Origin: Chrysogorgia sp. JL179-B06
Taxonomy: Eukaryota > Cnidaria > Anthozoa > Scleralcyonacea > Chrysogorgiidae
NCBI GenBank assembly: GCA_035772405.1
Contig: JAYKKM010000046.1
Span: forward strand, 568,501 to 632,500
Direction: 5' to 3'
Length of the DNA stretch: 64,000 bases
A program made the translations under genes and the position numbers. The notes under the pieces are model-generated. The model saw nothing but the letters and a program-made list of their open reading frames with translations. It was not told the DNA's origin and searched no databases. Below, one piece after another: positions 32,316-43,805 of the stretch (positions are counted from its first letter, which is position 1; each line of letters opens with the position of its first letter).

Positions 32316-33360
32316 TGAGAATTAGGGCGTTTACTCGACATGTTAGACTTCCTATTTACTATTTTGACAGTACAGCAACCTTTTAGTATTTTTGATTGGT
32401 AATTAAATCAGGTCTAATTTGGGCTTCAGTATATTAATTAATACAAAGCAAGTCTTACCTCTTGGCTTCTTGCTATTCACATTAGGTTACCATCATGAAG
32501 ACTTGTAGTCTTGGTCTTAAAACTTTCACATTCGAACAAACAATTATGGTGTACTTTGCATCACTCCCGCATATTTAATAGCAGTCTTCACGTGATCTTG
32601 ACGTGTCATTCTCACATTTTCTTTCGGGGCTTGGGAACGAGAAAGGCTCATCTTGACGCTATCGCGTCCGTGTTGTGTTGGATATACGATCTCTCACCTT
32701 CGGCTTGCTTCCGCTCATATTGTAAATAGTCTAGGTAATTAGATGGTACTGTCTCCTTCATCTTGGCTTCTCATCGGGGATTGCCATATGGTTGAGTACA
32801 TCATGTGTTTACTAGTTGTCAGTCCACCTGATAACAACCCTAAACAAGGGAGATAGGGGTATTCTCATGTGAATCTTTTTTTTTCATCATGAAACCTTTT
32901 TTATTCATTTATTCATGAAACGTTTTTTAGTGATAAATTATAACATAGTACTTACACGAGATGTCTGTATCAGAAGGATTTTATTGATGTCTTCTAAATA
33001 ATTGAGCTCATTCTGGTGTCAGCACTGGCGGTAGGTAGGTCCCCCTCCAATTCGGGTTTGGGACATGACACACACGTGCGTCTGGTTCGCTCATTGCACG
33101 AAACTTGAATTACTGAGGGCGAAACGAGATCAGGGCGTTAAACTGTAGGTCCACCCAGCCGCTACGGCGTGTACCAGGTTCGTCTTCTACAATAAGGACG
33201 TTAAATAAAGGTCCCCTTGAAATTGGTATCAAGCCTAGCGAGGGACACGACTCACATTGTGAGACCGGTCTCGCTCATTGCGCAAGGGCAGACCGCACGA
33301 GACATGCAAAATAAGATATTATGCGAGGCCCTCACTTCCGAACGACCGTAACAACGTGAT
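32316..33360. other. No gene; weak direct repeats at 33030-33290
   Basis: AGGTCCCC, GGGACA, GCTCATTGC and ACGAGA appear twice in the same order at 33038-33130 and 33210-33305, about 170 bp apart. No coding signal is seen. Confidence 0.4.
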
Positions 33361-33365
33361 AAGGC

Positions 33366-33755
33366 CATTAATAATATAGCACCATTCTATTTAAAGGAAC
33401 TTTTAATTCCATATCAAACTACTAGAACACAACGTTCCTCAAGTAAACAACTTTTAATTATACCTAAATATAATATGAAATCATATGGCCTGCGGGCTTT
33501 TTCAGTTGCTGCACCTATACTGTGGAACAGTCTTGCAGAAGACATTAGATGTACTACATCACTAAGTATTTTCAAGACTAAAATTAAGACATTCCTTTTT
33601 AATCGAGCTTTTAGTAAATCTTAATTAGTTAGTCTAGTTATATATCTATTGTGTAAGTCGTTCTATTTTATATCTTCATAAAGCACTATTGGATATTTAT
33701 AGAAATAGCGCTATATAAATGTATATATTATTATTATTATTATTATAGTTTCTCG
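33366..33755 (+). pseudogene. CR1/L2-type LINE 3' end
   Basis: The frame gives YGLRAFSVAAPILWNSLAED and IFKTKIKTFLFNRAF before a stop, then a 3' untranslated region with AATAGCGCTATATAAATG and (TTA)n. The tail closely resembles that of the SINE at 2640-3023. Confidence 0.82.
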
Positions 33756-33878
33756 TTGAACGTGGTCATGCCTCTTTTCCTGGTCTGAGTGCACTCGTAC
33801 AGTAGATACCTCAGTGCCAGCCCCGGTCATTCCTGTTTTAATGTTCTTTCGGTTTACGGCATATCGCGATAGGGGTAT

Positions 33879-34459
33879 CTAGTACGTATTCCTTATAAGG
33901 AAGCACAAATAGAAGGCATTGACGAGCAAATAGAGTGAATTAACGAGCAAATAACTGACACGTTGAACCCTCGTACCAGCCTCCTAGTTAATTGGATTGT
34001 AACCGACCCCAAAACAACACTGAAGGTCCTAACCAACCCTAAACTGTGTTTTATATTTAAAGTCTTTTATAAATAGCTATTAAACGTACGTTTTCTTTAA
34101 AAAAGCGGATGATCGAACATGCCCAAAAATATAATTTTCGTAATACGCACGCCATCTTGTAAACAAAATACGAACTTTCGGCTGTCTTCAACGAACGTTT
34201 TCTTGAAAAATAATCAACTCCCAAAGCTACAATATATATTAAAACAAAGATAAATTATCTGTTTACAATATGCGTGCAGCTTATCCCGGTAGCTAACTTA
34301 GTTTTCTTAAAAAGAGCGGATAATCGACATATCGTAACGTGGGCTGGAACGAGTGCCATGTATTTGCTCGTCAATGCCCAATCTCGTTCCCAGAGCCTGC
34401 GTTCTGTCAATGCCTTGTAATTGCTCGTCGGCCACTTCCTTATATGGAATACGTACTAG
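33879..34459. mobile_element. MITE with CTAGTACGTATTCC terminal repeats
   Basis: CTAGTACGTATTCCTTATAAG at 33879-33899 (positions) is mirrored by CTTCCTTATATGGAATACGT and ACTAG at 34434-34459. Inside, GACGAGCAAAT and ATTTGCTCGTC form a second inverted layer. 581 bp, non-coding. Confidence 0.75.
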
Positions 34460-35430
34460 AAGTACATATGCATATCGCGGACTCCAATGACCAATCACTG
34501 CATGTCGTCCCCGCGCCTTATTATAAAACGTCTGTTATTATTATGCATATGTAACGCCTACTGAATCCGCCTACTGGATTCGCACACCTCTGGTGCACAT
34601 GCTTGGGATGACATGCATGATGTCGAAAATACTGTTCATGTATTGTGCCTAAAATAAAAAAAACAACACTAACTATATACTTACACCATTTCTGATTGAT
34701 GGTTATAGATAAAAAAGTCACATGCGATACATGCAACGCCAGTTATAAAATTAAAAGGAAATGAATATAGAATGAAAACCTCTCGCTGACTCGCTCTAAC
34801 CTTGACCGTTTGACGTAAACATTACAGCGACCTAAATTGAACTATTTGCACTTCACATGAGAAAGCCAATATAAGCAGTTCTTGTCAAATAGTTTTCAAA
34901 GTATATATGTGATAGCACGTATATATGTGACAGCACATCAATGAATATAATGAATGTATATAAACACTTTTAAATCGATCATCCACGGCTTATTATTTTC
35001 ATTATTATAATTATTATTTCATTACATCATTCTTTACGTAAAAACTTATCGAAGAGTATGAATGTTTTTAAAATATCCTTGGAACTCGGTAGAACACTTA
35101 CGAAAGGCTTGCATGAATTCTTGTGACTGGTAATTGGTAAACATTACAAGTATATGATATTATTTAATCATGCGACTTTTTATTAATACATGTCTTGGTT
35201 TGCGAAGCAATATGGAATCAGTGCAGGTGGTTCGAGTATAAACCAAAGGTAAATAAATATATATATATATATATATGTCTTCTCGACATACTTATTGAGA
35301 GCTTACTTAATTCGATTCTTATTGAGAGCTTTGTATGTTAACGCGGAAACATCGAATTTCAGACTGGGTTTGTTCAATCAAGCCGAACTATAACGATAGA
35401 GTCATGGCTTTTAATTTTTAAAGCCTACAG
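34460..35430. other. No gene recognised
   Basis: AT-rich. Contains a short (TA)n at 35257-35275. Confidence 0.4.
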
Positions 35431-35439
35431 TCGCTGATA

Positions 35440-35572
35440 ATAAATTCGAGCCATTCTCAGGCAGCTCAATGTAGTTTGTGCGTCTCACTGTTACAGGTTC
35501 GATCCCTGTATGGATATTTTCTTAGGATTTGTGATTGACGATCGTCCATGACCATGTATTCTGTCTACTCCA
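35440..35572 (+). repeat. SINE-2 copy
   Basis: B box ACAGGTTCGATCCCTGT with a good T-stem-like flank (35496-35512), then GATTGACGATCGTCCATGAC and CTGTCTACTCC. The A-box region is weak. It is directly followed by a MITE end at 35573. Confidence 0.65.
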
Positions 35573-36224
35573 TTAAAGTGCCACTACGATGAAAATTCAC
35601 CCACGTCTTTTAGATTTTCTTTAGCATAGAATAGCATTTCAGGGTCGAAAGTGATCATCGATGTAAAAAAAAACTAAAAAATGGTATTTTGAAGTAAGTA
35701 TTTTGAGCTCTGAAATTACTATTATTTAGGCCACCATTACTAAAAACCAACCTCGTACCCAGGGTCTTATCTCCGCTCCCCGCCACGGGGGGGGGCGGTC
35801 GGGGGAGCGGAGGTAAGACCCTGGGTACGAGGTGACTAAAAACGTGTTCCAAGTGAGCCCGCAATTTCAAAAGGTAATATTGTTTGTGACGTCAGATTCT
35901 CAAACTTGTTTTGTTGTTTTGTTCGAGAAGTAGATGAAATGTTCAGCTTTCAGTCGAAGAATTTGAAAAAACGACCTTGATTTACTTGAAGAATTAGCCA
36001 TGTAGAGTCGACTTCGCATTGAGAATCTGACGTCACTTCGTTACGCTGGTCAGGAACATGATCGATTAATAGCGGACGTAACAACTCCAGATTCGGAGTC
36101 AAATAAATAATACTTGCCATCGTCTAATCGCAAAACGGTTTCGACCGAGTAATATTTAGAAGCTCTGCTTTATAAATACGTAAAAATATCGATAGGTAAA
36201 AATTTGATCGTAGTAGCACTTTAA
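35573..36224. mobile_element. MITE with TTAAAGTGC-type terminal repeats
   Basis: The left end TTAAAGTGCCACTACGATGA and the right end, read inverted, TTAAAGTGCTACTACGATCA match in 18 of 20 bases. GACGTCAGATTCTCAA and GAGAATCTGACGTCA form an inner inverted pair. A GC-rich hairpin (35750-35833) is nested inside. Confidence 0.75.
35750..35833. repeat. GC-rich hairpin element (CCTCGTACCCAGGG family)
   Basis: ACCTCGTACCCAGGGTCTTA and its inverted copy flank CTCCGCTCCCC-type arms and a G-rich loop. Solo arms of the family occur near 37133, 43521, 43755 and 46498. Confidence 0.85.
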
Positions 36225-36244
36225 GCTCAGTGTAGATATAACAC

Positions 36245-36530
36245 CCAAACATTACGACTATATAGTGACTTTATAGGCAGTGCGTATATTAATCGAACCA
36301 GCACATCATCGTAACCTTCGCTCTGCATCTGAGTCTCGGTGAGACGCGATCTAACCGCCTTACCTTTGAGCTACCGGCAATCAGAATGCTTATCCTAGCC
36401 TGCTCGCAGCCCGAAAACATTTCAGGCTGAGAGCAGGCTATCCCTATCAGGGATTCAAAAAATGCATCTGAGATCGAATTTGAGTTTGACGATCGTCCAT
36501 GTGTATATCGTCTGTCTTCTCCGATATATA
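36245..36530. repeat. SINE-2-related composite
   Basis: Contains the leader TCGAACCAGCACATCATCGT (as at 30060), a minus-strand A box GGTAGCTCAAAGG at about 36376-36364, a small hairpin CCTGCTCGCAGCC/GGCTGAGAGCAGG, and the body GACGATCGTCCATG near 36488. Confidence 0.55.
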
Positions 36531-37132
36531 TTTAGTATGTATTCATGTTGCGTATATATCTATTCTTACCGCGTTGGGATTCTTCCGTTCCGATCTCGAC
36601 TAACATTGCTGTTCCCCATTTTGGATTTCGGAATCTGGCCAGGGGCGTTTTTCTCCGCTGACGTCACGATGTGGGTACAATGAGGTTAATTTATTGACAC
36701 AGCTGAAACTAACCCAATCGGCAAAACCAAACCCTTATCCTAACTTAAAATTATGCCTATAACTAGAAGTTACTATCGCAAGGGAAGTGCGCCTCAAAAG
36801 CCATCGAACGACTAATTTTTAATAAAATTTCTAAAATGAACCCTGGGATTGATTATATAAATTGTAACAGACATACTGTAGTATCATGTACACATTGTTT
36901 TCAATTCTTTTAATTATATTTAAATAAAGGAGAATTAAATTACAAATAACTCTCACTTATCTGAACATAACTGGCTAGGCTTGTGACTGGATACACTGGA
37001 TACACTGCATACACAAACACAGTACATACATTATGACTATGTAGTTTGGTAAAACAGATTTCTGATAAATCACTGCCACTATAAATTGCCACTATAAATC
37101 ATGCCACTATAAATCATGCAATGTACACCTCC
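36531..37132. other. No gene recognised
   Basis: No coding signal. Short tandem words CCACTATAAAT at 37075-37115. Confidence 0.4.
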
Positions 37133-37574
37133 AACCTCGTACCCAGGGCATTTTGCCTCCACGGCGGAAGGTCGGCGAAAATGGGTCTGGATCGGCTGGT
37201 CCATTGTATAATGCGATTGGCTTGTCATAAAACTCAATTAATTCAGCCGAGTATAGTTTATTCATTTAAATCTGAATGCTGTCTTCAAATTTTACAGCAA
37301 ATTAGAAGTGATAGCTTTCGCTAAATTGGATATATATGCTTCTTCATGGATTATTAAGCTTGTTGGTTGCTTTTATGCCGACGAATGCTGACATGAACAA
37401 CTCTGAAGAGCATTGAATATTTCTCAATTATTCAGGTCAACAAAGTAGACAAAGGCAATGGAACAAAGACCACAAAAATTATCATATCTAAACACCCAGA
37501 AATTCTGGGTGTCTCCCAGGGCCATTTTCGCCGACCTTCCACCGTTGGAGGCAAAATGCCCTGGGAACGAGGTT
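37133..37574. mobile_element. MITE with long CCTCGTACCCAGGG arms
   Basis: Arms of roughly 60 bp. AACCTCGTACCCAGGGCATT with CCGACCTTCC at the right and GGAAGGTCGG at the left mirror each other. 442 bp, non-coding. No clear target duplication. Confidence 0.75.
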
Positions 37575-37839
37575 AGGCCCACCACTTATTTTTGCAATTT
37601 TGCACAATATCACGACTGCCTTGGATTTCGAGGCAGCACTTATATTACTTATAGAATAGTTGAATGTCCGAAAAGTTTTATAATTTGAGATTTGCGTTGA
37701 TGTTCTATAATTTAAAGGTTTGTTTTTCTGAAATGCTAATGATGTGACGTCAAGCAGGCTACGTCAAGCCAGTGATACAGTATTCTTCTTCGGATACAAT
37801 GTTCGTCTTCTAGAGAAACGTGTCCTAATTCAATAAAGG
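37575..37839. repeat. Fragment of the TTGAATG/TTTGCGTTGATGTTC foldback family
   Basis: GTTGAATGTCCGAAAAG followed by GATTTGCGTTGATGTTC parallels the left arm of 14779-15171. Confidence 0.5.
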
Positions 37840-38014
37840 AATACCAAATGATTTTCCGTGCAGGACACTGTGATCCAAACACGCGGGATGTTGCGAGACT
37901 TTCGAAAAGCGTAAAAAACACGAGCCGATAGGCGAGTGTTTTTTAGCTTTTAAGAAGTAGAGCAACATCCCAAGTGTTTGGATCACAGTATCCTGCACGG
38001 TAAACCATTTGGTA
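37840..38014. repeat. Hairpin: inverted CCGTGCAGGA...GTGATCCAAACAC arms
   Basis: AATACCAAATG, CCGTGCAGGACACTGTGATC and GATGTTGC on the left are mirrored by GCAACATCCC, GATCACAGTATCCTGCACGG and CATTTGGTATT on the right. Part of the arm recurs near 38715-38760. Confidence 0.8.
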
Positions 38015-38917
38015 TTTATTTTATAAAATAACGAATTTTATCCAAAAATAATATGATGAGAATACAGCTTCTCCCAAGAATTATCAACTATACCAATTAT
38101 AATTCGTCTCCTATTTATGCGATGGCACCGCAGCCGAGCAGGCTGGAAAGCTGAAATTTGTTTTGCCGACAAATCCGACAACAAAGAGAAGAATATGGGT
38201 AAAAAATCGACTTTGAATATAAAAAATACTGACTAGTTTTAGGCAAAAGCTTAATAATTACTGGAATCAGCCGTCTCTGATCAGGGTTTGACTTGTTGTT
38301 TCAAAGCGAACAAACAGATATTGTGTGCAGCAACTGTCGCTCTGGAAAGGTCTTCGCTGTCTTTTTCACAATTTCACTGGAAGATTTTGGATTTTAAGTC
38401 GAGAGGTGTTGGGTATTTTACTTCGTATAGATAAAGATTGTTCTTTTCCCAGTGAGTTTATCAGGAAAGAAAATAGAAGGTATTTAAACAGTATATAATA
38501 TTCTCACGAGTTTGTTGCTTTCAAAACATGCCCTTTTCAAACCCGTTGTTTTTTTTAACTTCGCTATTGAACACAAAATGGATCACACGATCAGTTTTCT
38601 CGGTGGTAGTTTTCTCATAATACAAAAACTAAATATACTTCTGTTTTTTTGAGAGGTTTGTTTTAACTTATAACGATAAACGGAATGAGATGAAAAACGC
38701 CACTTAAAATTGCTGTATAATACTCTCATCCTGCACGGGTATTGACCAATCAAATTGCTTGTTGTGTACATGTTATTTTATAAACGTTGATGATATAACT
38801 TGAACGCTATACCAGAGATTTTATAACTTCGTTATTCAAATCCTCAAGAAGAAAAAATGAAATTCCCGGTTTGACGTCAAACAAACCTTTATCCATGATT
38901 CACATATATTCGATTTA
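38015..38917. other. No gene; interior of a possible larger MITE
   Basis: The word TCCTGCACGG recurs at 38730, so the hairpin and this stretch could form one element ending near 38780. Confidence 0.35.
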
Positions 38918-39084
38918 TGTAGAATCTATATCAGTAATATCGTATTTAGAGTGATAGACACTTTAATAATAATATAGTACCTCACTAGAAACCCTAATTT
39001 AGTTTTATATTATAGTGAAAAGCTTCAAAGTGTTTTTTAAAGTGTCAATAATCCCAAATACGATATTACTGGTATAGATTCTAC
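38918..39084. repeat. Inverted repeat with ATCAGTAATATCGTATTT arms
   Basis: Left GAATCTATATCAGTAATATC and right GATATTACTGGTATAGATTC are inverted copies, with GACACTTT/AAAGTGTC inside. Related to the ends of 14779-15171. Confidence 0.75.
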
Positions 39085-39107
39085 ATGAAGTGAATAGTTG
39101 AATGGCA

Positions 39108-39893
39108 AAGTGCCTATGAAATGAAAAAATCCAGTTTTCATAATGTCTTTCCTTCGAAACTAGATTTTGAATAATGACGAAATCTGTTTAAATTTTTTCC
39201 TTATCATTCACCGTTGTCTAGATATAAGCATTTGAAATTTCAGCGTGATATGACGTCACAAGCTAAGGTGGACATGCTGTACTAGAGAAATATTAAAGTC
39301 TTGATATTTTGTGAAGTGTTTTCACGAGAACTACGAAACGTAGTAGCATTTCAACTACTACAATAAGCTATGTGATAAACTACTTTTCGTCGTCACCATG
39401 GTAATATACTAGGCTCCAGGTCCCTGCAAGGAGTAAATATAAACTTGTGCTAGTTTTAGTACGAGGCATTGTTTAGGGAAACACTGTCATTTCTCTTATT
39501 AAGGACGTCATACCAAATACATTACCAGAACAAAGCCAACAGCAGGTATCCAGAAAACAAGAAAATTAGATTTTATGAAATAAGGATAAAAGGGTCTGGA
39601 ACCTAGGATGTTTCCATGGTAACTATACAAACATCAGTGATGAGTCGAGCACTTGAAGGTGAACTCGTCTTTGTCCAAGTCACATTTTATGAAATATCAA
39701 CACATTAATATTTCTCTAGTACACTAGCATGTCCACCTTTTGTGACGTCTCACGCTAAAATTTCAAATGCTTATAACTAGACAACAGTGAATATGTTAAA
39801 GAAAAAATTTAAACAGACATCTTCGTTATTCAAACCCTACTTTCAAAGGAAACACGTTATGGAATATCGATTTTTTTCATTTCATAGGAACTT
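39108..39893. mobile_element. Foldback element with about 190-bp inverted arms
   Basis: Arms at 39108-39300 and 39705-39893 pair over GTGCCTATGAAATGAAAAAA, TAAGCATTTGAAATTTCAGC, GTGGACATGCT and CTCTAGTAC-like words. A 400-bp non-coding spacer lies between. The arms are diverged by small indels. Confidence 0.8.
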
Positions 39894-40048
39894 TAATGAT
39901 TTGAGCTTTGCGTTGATAATGAGTGTGACGTCAAATCGAGAATTTGTCTTTCTTTTCTCACGCTTTCCGTGTAATAAAATCCCTAGCATAGCGTTCAAGT
40001 ATATCATCAACCGGTTTGAATTTGGTTAAATTTCTCTAGCTCTCTAAA

Positions 40049-40483
40049 ATGGTTTTAGCGTACGATACTTCCAACATGGTTCGATCGGTAAACGTTTGTA
40101 TGATTGCACTTTTATCTCCTCTTGAGTTCTTGTAAATACTCCGTAGTGAGAAGGAGAAACTTAACTTTTGTGAGAATTAAATTAGCTAAAGCAACACGGT
40201 TTCAAACGGGCCTTCGATCGTGCGATCTTCACCATGTTTACAATTCTTGTATATAATTATTTATTCTACTTTATAGAAATATATCTTAAAAATGACGAGA
40301 TACACTGTTAAAAAATGGGATTTCAGAACTTTATATTTTGCTCAAAAGTGCCCTCGAAATGCAGGAAATGCTGTTTTAGAGACCCACATTTTCCGGGGGG
40401 CATGCCCCTGCACCCCCTAGAAATGTGTCGTCACTTAGGACTGAGCTTGGAACCCCCTTTTCAAAATCCTGAATCCGCCACTG
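40049..40483 (+). repeat. Dispersed repeat A, copy 2 (longer)
   Basis: Same sequence as 12870-13228 with additional segments and a CCGCCACTG end. The minus-strand reading CAGTGGCGGATTCAGG places it in the AGTGGCGGATCC terminal-repeat group. The other terminus is missing. Confidence 0.8.
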
Positions 40484-40675
40484 TTAGTTAATCTAGAATA
40501 TAACAAATGCATATCAGTCAGATTAAGAATAAATTAAAAAATACATTTCAATTTCGATTTCCGTTATATTTCGAGTTAACGAATAGAAATGAGTAGACAC
40601 ACGAGTGTATGGTCACAAGCCAATGAACTTACTTATTTCACATTTCGTTGTAACTCAAATGTCAGCAGACACATG

Positions 40676-40952
40676 TACGATAACGATAACGATACGATAC
40701 GATAACAAGAACGATACGAGAACGATACGATAACCATAAGATGACGATACGATAACGATACGATAACGATACGATAACGATACGATAACGATACGATAAC
40801 GATAAGATAACGATACGATAACGATACGATAACGATAACGATACGATAACGATACGATAACGATAAGATAACGATACGATAACGATACGATAACGATAAC
40901 GATACGATAACGATACGATAACGATACGATAACGATAAGATAACGATAATCC
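40676..40952. repeat. Satellite of ACGATA and ACGATACGATA units
   Basis: About 275 bp of alternating 5- and 6-bp steps (CGATA, ACGATA) with AAGATA variants. The long minus-strand frames through it (YRYRIVIV) are artefacts. Confidence 0.95.
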
Positions 40953-40960
40953 AATCCAAA

Positions 40961-41725
40961 ATGTTACGTTTTAGGTTGGTATCAAATAGGAAAGTACTCA
41001 AACTGTTGAACGGTTTGTCTAATTCTAAAGCAACAGGCCTTGACAAAATATCTGGAAAGATTTTAAAAGCCGCAGCTTCTGTTATTGCCCCATCGCTTAC
41101 ACATATTTTCAATCATGCTATCATTTCAAATTATTTTCCATATGATTGGAAAATGGCTAGAATTTTGCCGCTTTATAAAAAGGGCCCACGAAATCTATCA
41201 GAAAACTATAGACCAATTTCCATTTTACCAGCAATTAGTAAAATAATGGGAAGAATTATGTATGATCAGATTTATGAATATCTTATCGATAATACGATAC
41301 TTTCTGACCATCAATTTGGCTTTCGTAGATTTCACTCGACAGTTTCGGCTCTTTTAGATAGTACAAATAGTTGGTATGTCAACATGGATCGTAAAATGTT
41401 TAATTTGGTTGTGTTGCTGGATTTAAAAAAGGCCTTCGATACAGTCAACCATGATATTCTGGTGCGTAAATTAGAGATATATGGTATCACTGGAAGTGCT
41501 TTATCCGTGATACAATCATATTTGACCGATCGTAAACAAAAATGTCAGTTGGGAGACGTAATGTCTTCTGAGAGTCGTGTAACATGCGGTATTCCACAGG
41601 GCTCCATTCTTGGCCCGCTCTTCTTCCTCTTATATATAAATGATTTGCCGGAATGTCTTAAACAAGTTACTCCTCGCGGTTATTTGCCGATGATACTAAT
41701 CTTACTGCAGCTGGTGAAACTATAG
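40961..41725 (+). pseudogene. LINE reverse transcriptase, RT core
   Basis: A 254-codon frame: SNSKATGLDKISGKIL, ENYRPISILPAISKI, DHQFGFRRFHST, the motif A segment VVLLDLKKAFDTVNHDIL, and motif B CGIPQGSILGPLFFLLYIND. A one-base shift close to 41680 moves the catalytic LFADDTNLT into the next frame, which then continues into 41743-42249. The FADD box itself is intact here, unlike the copy at 26.6-28 kb. The first ATG lies at the satellite junction and is not the natural start. Confidence 0.9.
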
Positions 41726-41742
41726 AGGAAGTCGAGTCGGCC

Positions 41743-42477
41743 ATGAATGGTGATCTTATGTGTGTAAAAGAATGGCTTTTGGCTAATAAATTGAGTCTTA
41801 ATGTTGCAAAAACAGAATTTCTTCTGATTGGTTCACATTATAAATTAAATAGCCTTGTTACTCAACCATCTGTCAAAATCGACCAAGACAATATCAAACA
41901 AGTTTGCTATAGCAGAGTCCTTGGGGTTGAAATTGATGAGAATTTATCTTGGAACAAACATATTGAGAATGTAGCTAAAAAAGTTACTTCAGGAATAGGA
42001 GCTATACGACGAATCCGTGATTTCGTTGATAGGCAAACTTTGATCTCTATCTATAATGCTTTAATTCAACCCCACTTTAACTACTGTAGTGAGGTATGGG
42101 ATACCCTTGGTGCGGGTCTTTTAAATAGATTGCAAAAACTTCAGAATAGAGTTGCACGAGTAGTCATGAATATGAGTAATGAAACTCCTGGTATAGAAGC
42201 GATAAACGCCTTAGGGTGGGAAACTCTTGAAATTCAACGAGCCAAATAAAAAGCAAAACAAATGTATAAAGTTCTAAATAATTTGGCTCCGAGTTCCCTT
42301 GCTAATCTTTTTATATGTAAAAGAAACATCACAGATCATGACCTTAGGGGCTCCTCTACCTCTCTGCAGCTACCTTTACCTAGAATACTGAAAATCTTAA
42401 GAAAAGTTTTTGTTATGATGGAGCTAAACTGTGGAATTCTCTGTCCTATATGTCCTTGGTTCTTTTGGGTCGTATAG
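41743..42477 (+). pseudogene. LINE reverse transcriptase, C-terminal region
   Basis: Continues from the FADD box: VKEWLLANKLSLNVAKTEFL, LGVEIDENLSWNKHIENV, IRDFVDRQTLISIYNALIQP and LQKLQNRVARVV, then a stop at 42247 with the same frame resuming at MYKVLNNLAPSSL. A shift near 42395 ends it (GAKLWNSL in the next frame). Typical thumb/C-terminal sequence of these LINEs. Confidence 0.88.
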
Positions 42478-42610
42478 CTGGTCTACTGCTGTTCAGTAGT
42501 AAAGTTGGAGCTGGCTCTTGAACATTAACCCTATATGTTCAAAAATATCATGCACCCAAAACGTCTGGGCTTTTTTGTTCTCTTTTTTCTTTGTCCAAGC
42601 AGCAATAATA

Positions 42611-43515
42611 TAGAAACAATTCTTCTTCAGATTTAAAATCAACCATTTTGGTGCGTTATATTGAGCAAGCGTGGGTGGCTTACTAGTTTATCGTTGTAGT
42701 TTGACCGGAGCTCAAAAATTAAATACACGTTCTTGTATTCTTTTTTAGTATGTCCGATACTATAAGAACGGGTGCTGAACTAGCAGATAGTTTCGCGCTA
42801 AGTTGTCACGATATATGTATTATACTACGGAATGGGGCGCCCAAACAAACGTATTTGGAAAAGTTTATTCAAATCATATAGGTTGTAGGCTAGTAATGTC
42901 TGAAATCGTATTTTTTTCACTGTTACATCTACGAAAGTGTAGCGAAGGTGTAGATCATGTTTGAGTTAATTGAGACGCGTTTGTTTAGGATATATATAGT
43001 ATGACAAACATATGTGCGACAGTAACATTAATATACCCGTGGTCCCGTACTAGCTAGGTTCATATACGTTTCGATATACAATTACTTCGGCTAAAATTTT
43101 GAAATTACTTGGCTAATTCATTATTAAATTTAAACCACATGAGCCAACCATTGAAACACAGAATATAACGCCTGGCCAAAAATGTCGGTCATTGCAAACA
43201 CACAGTTGACATGGTCTTCGTTCAAATTCGTATAGTAGTGAAATTTAAGAACCTGGCTAAAATGTTGGTCAGTGTAAACACAATGGCTCAGATAAACAAC
43301 AAAAGTAATTCAATACGGAAGAAGCCTACTTGGTGAAGCAACAAACGATCTCGGCGAACTTTCGCTGTCATCCGGAACGTGTTCGATTGTGACGTAAGTG
43401 CCACAACCAAACGACATTTCGATAATTACCTCAGTAGACACAAAAACGAACATTCCTGCCGATATCAAGCACGTCGTAGCTCTAAATGACCAGTTCCTCG
43501 TGTGTGTGCATTTAC
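42611..43515. other. No gene recognised
   Basis: Open frames on the minus strand near 43310-43669 (including NINDEEQSGCQNCSGPWEM) are not recognised. Part of that frame reads through a CCTCGTACCCAGGG arm, which argues against coding. Confidence 0.35.
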
Positions 43516-43805
43516 TACAACCTCGTACCCAGGGACCTGGGAAGCACTGCAAATAAATGCTCATTTCCCAAGGCCCACTACAGTTCTGACAACCAGATTG
43601 CTCTTCATCGTTAATATTCGCTGTGTGAACACGGCATTTAAACACTGAACCCGCCAGAATTTGTATCACGTCTTCTCATCGATCTTTTCGCGGTTAGAGT
43701 TTAAAGTTTAAAGTTTAAGATTTGATTTTTGATGAGAAATGGACGCGAGAAACCTCTTTCCCAGGGCCTTATCTCCGCTCCCCGCCCCCAGATATATTGC
43801 TGAAA
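43516..43805. repeat. Remnants of the CCTCGTACCCAGGG family
   Basis: AACCTCGTACCCAGGGACCT at 43520 and CCCAGGGCCTTATCTCCGCT at 43764 are solo arms, with no full hairpin left. Confidence 0.55.

Larger units (their letters stand above)
40955..42610 (+). mobile_element. LINE (Jockey/CR1-type), 5'-truncated, abutting the satellite
   Basis: Coding remains of a reverse transcriptase start within ten bases of the ACGATA array and run to about 42470, followed by a short 3' region with TTTTTTGTTCTCTTTTTTCT. The first RT residues (LLNGLSNSKATGLDKI) are the usual start of the palm domain, so the copy lacks endonuclease and 5' end. Confidence 0.85.

Noticed and set aside
40633..41112. Repeat protein YRYRIVIV on the minus strand
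   Set aside because: By-product of the ACGATA satellite. It overlaps the start of the plus-strand LINE.
43310..43669. 119-codon minus-strand frame as a host exon
   Set aside because: It crosses a CCTCGTACCCAGGG repeat arm and shows no known domain.
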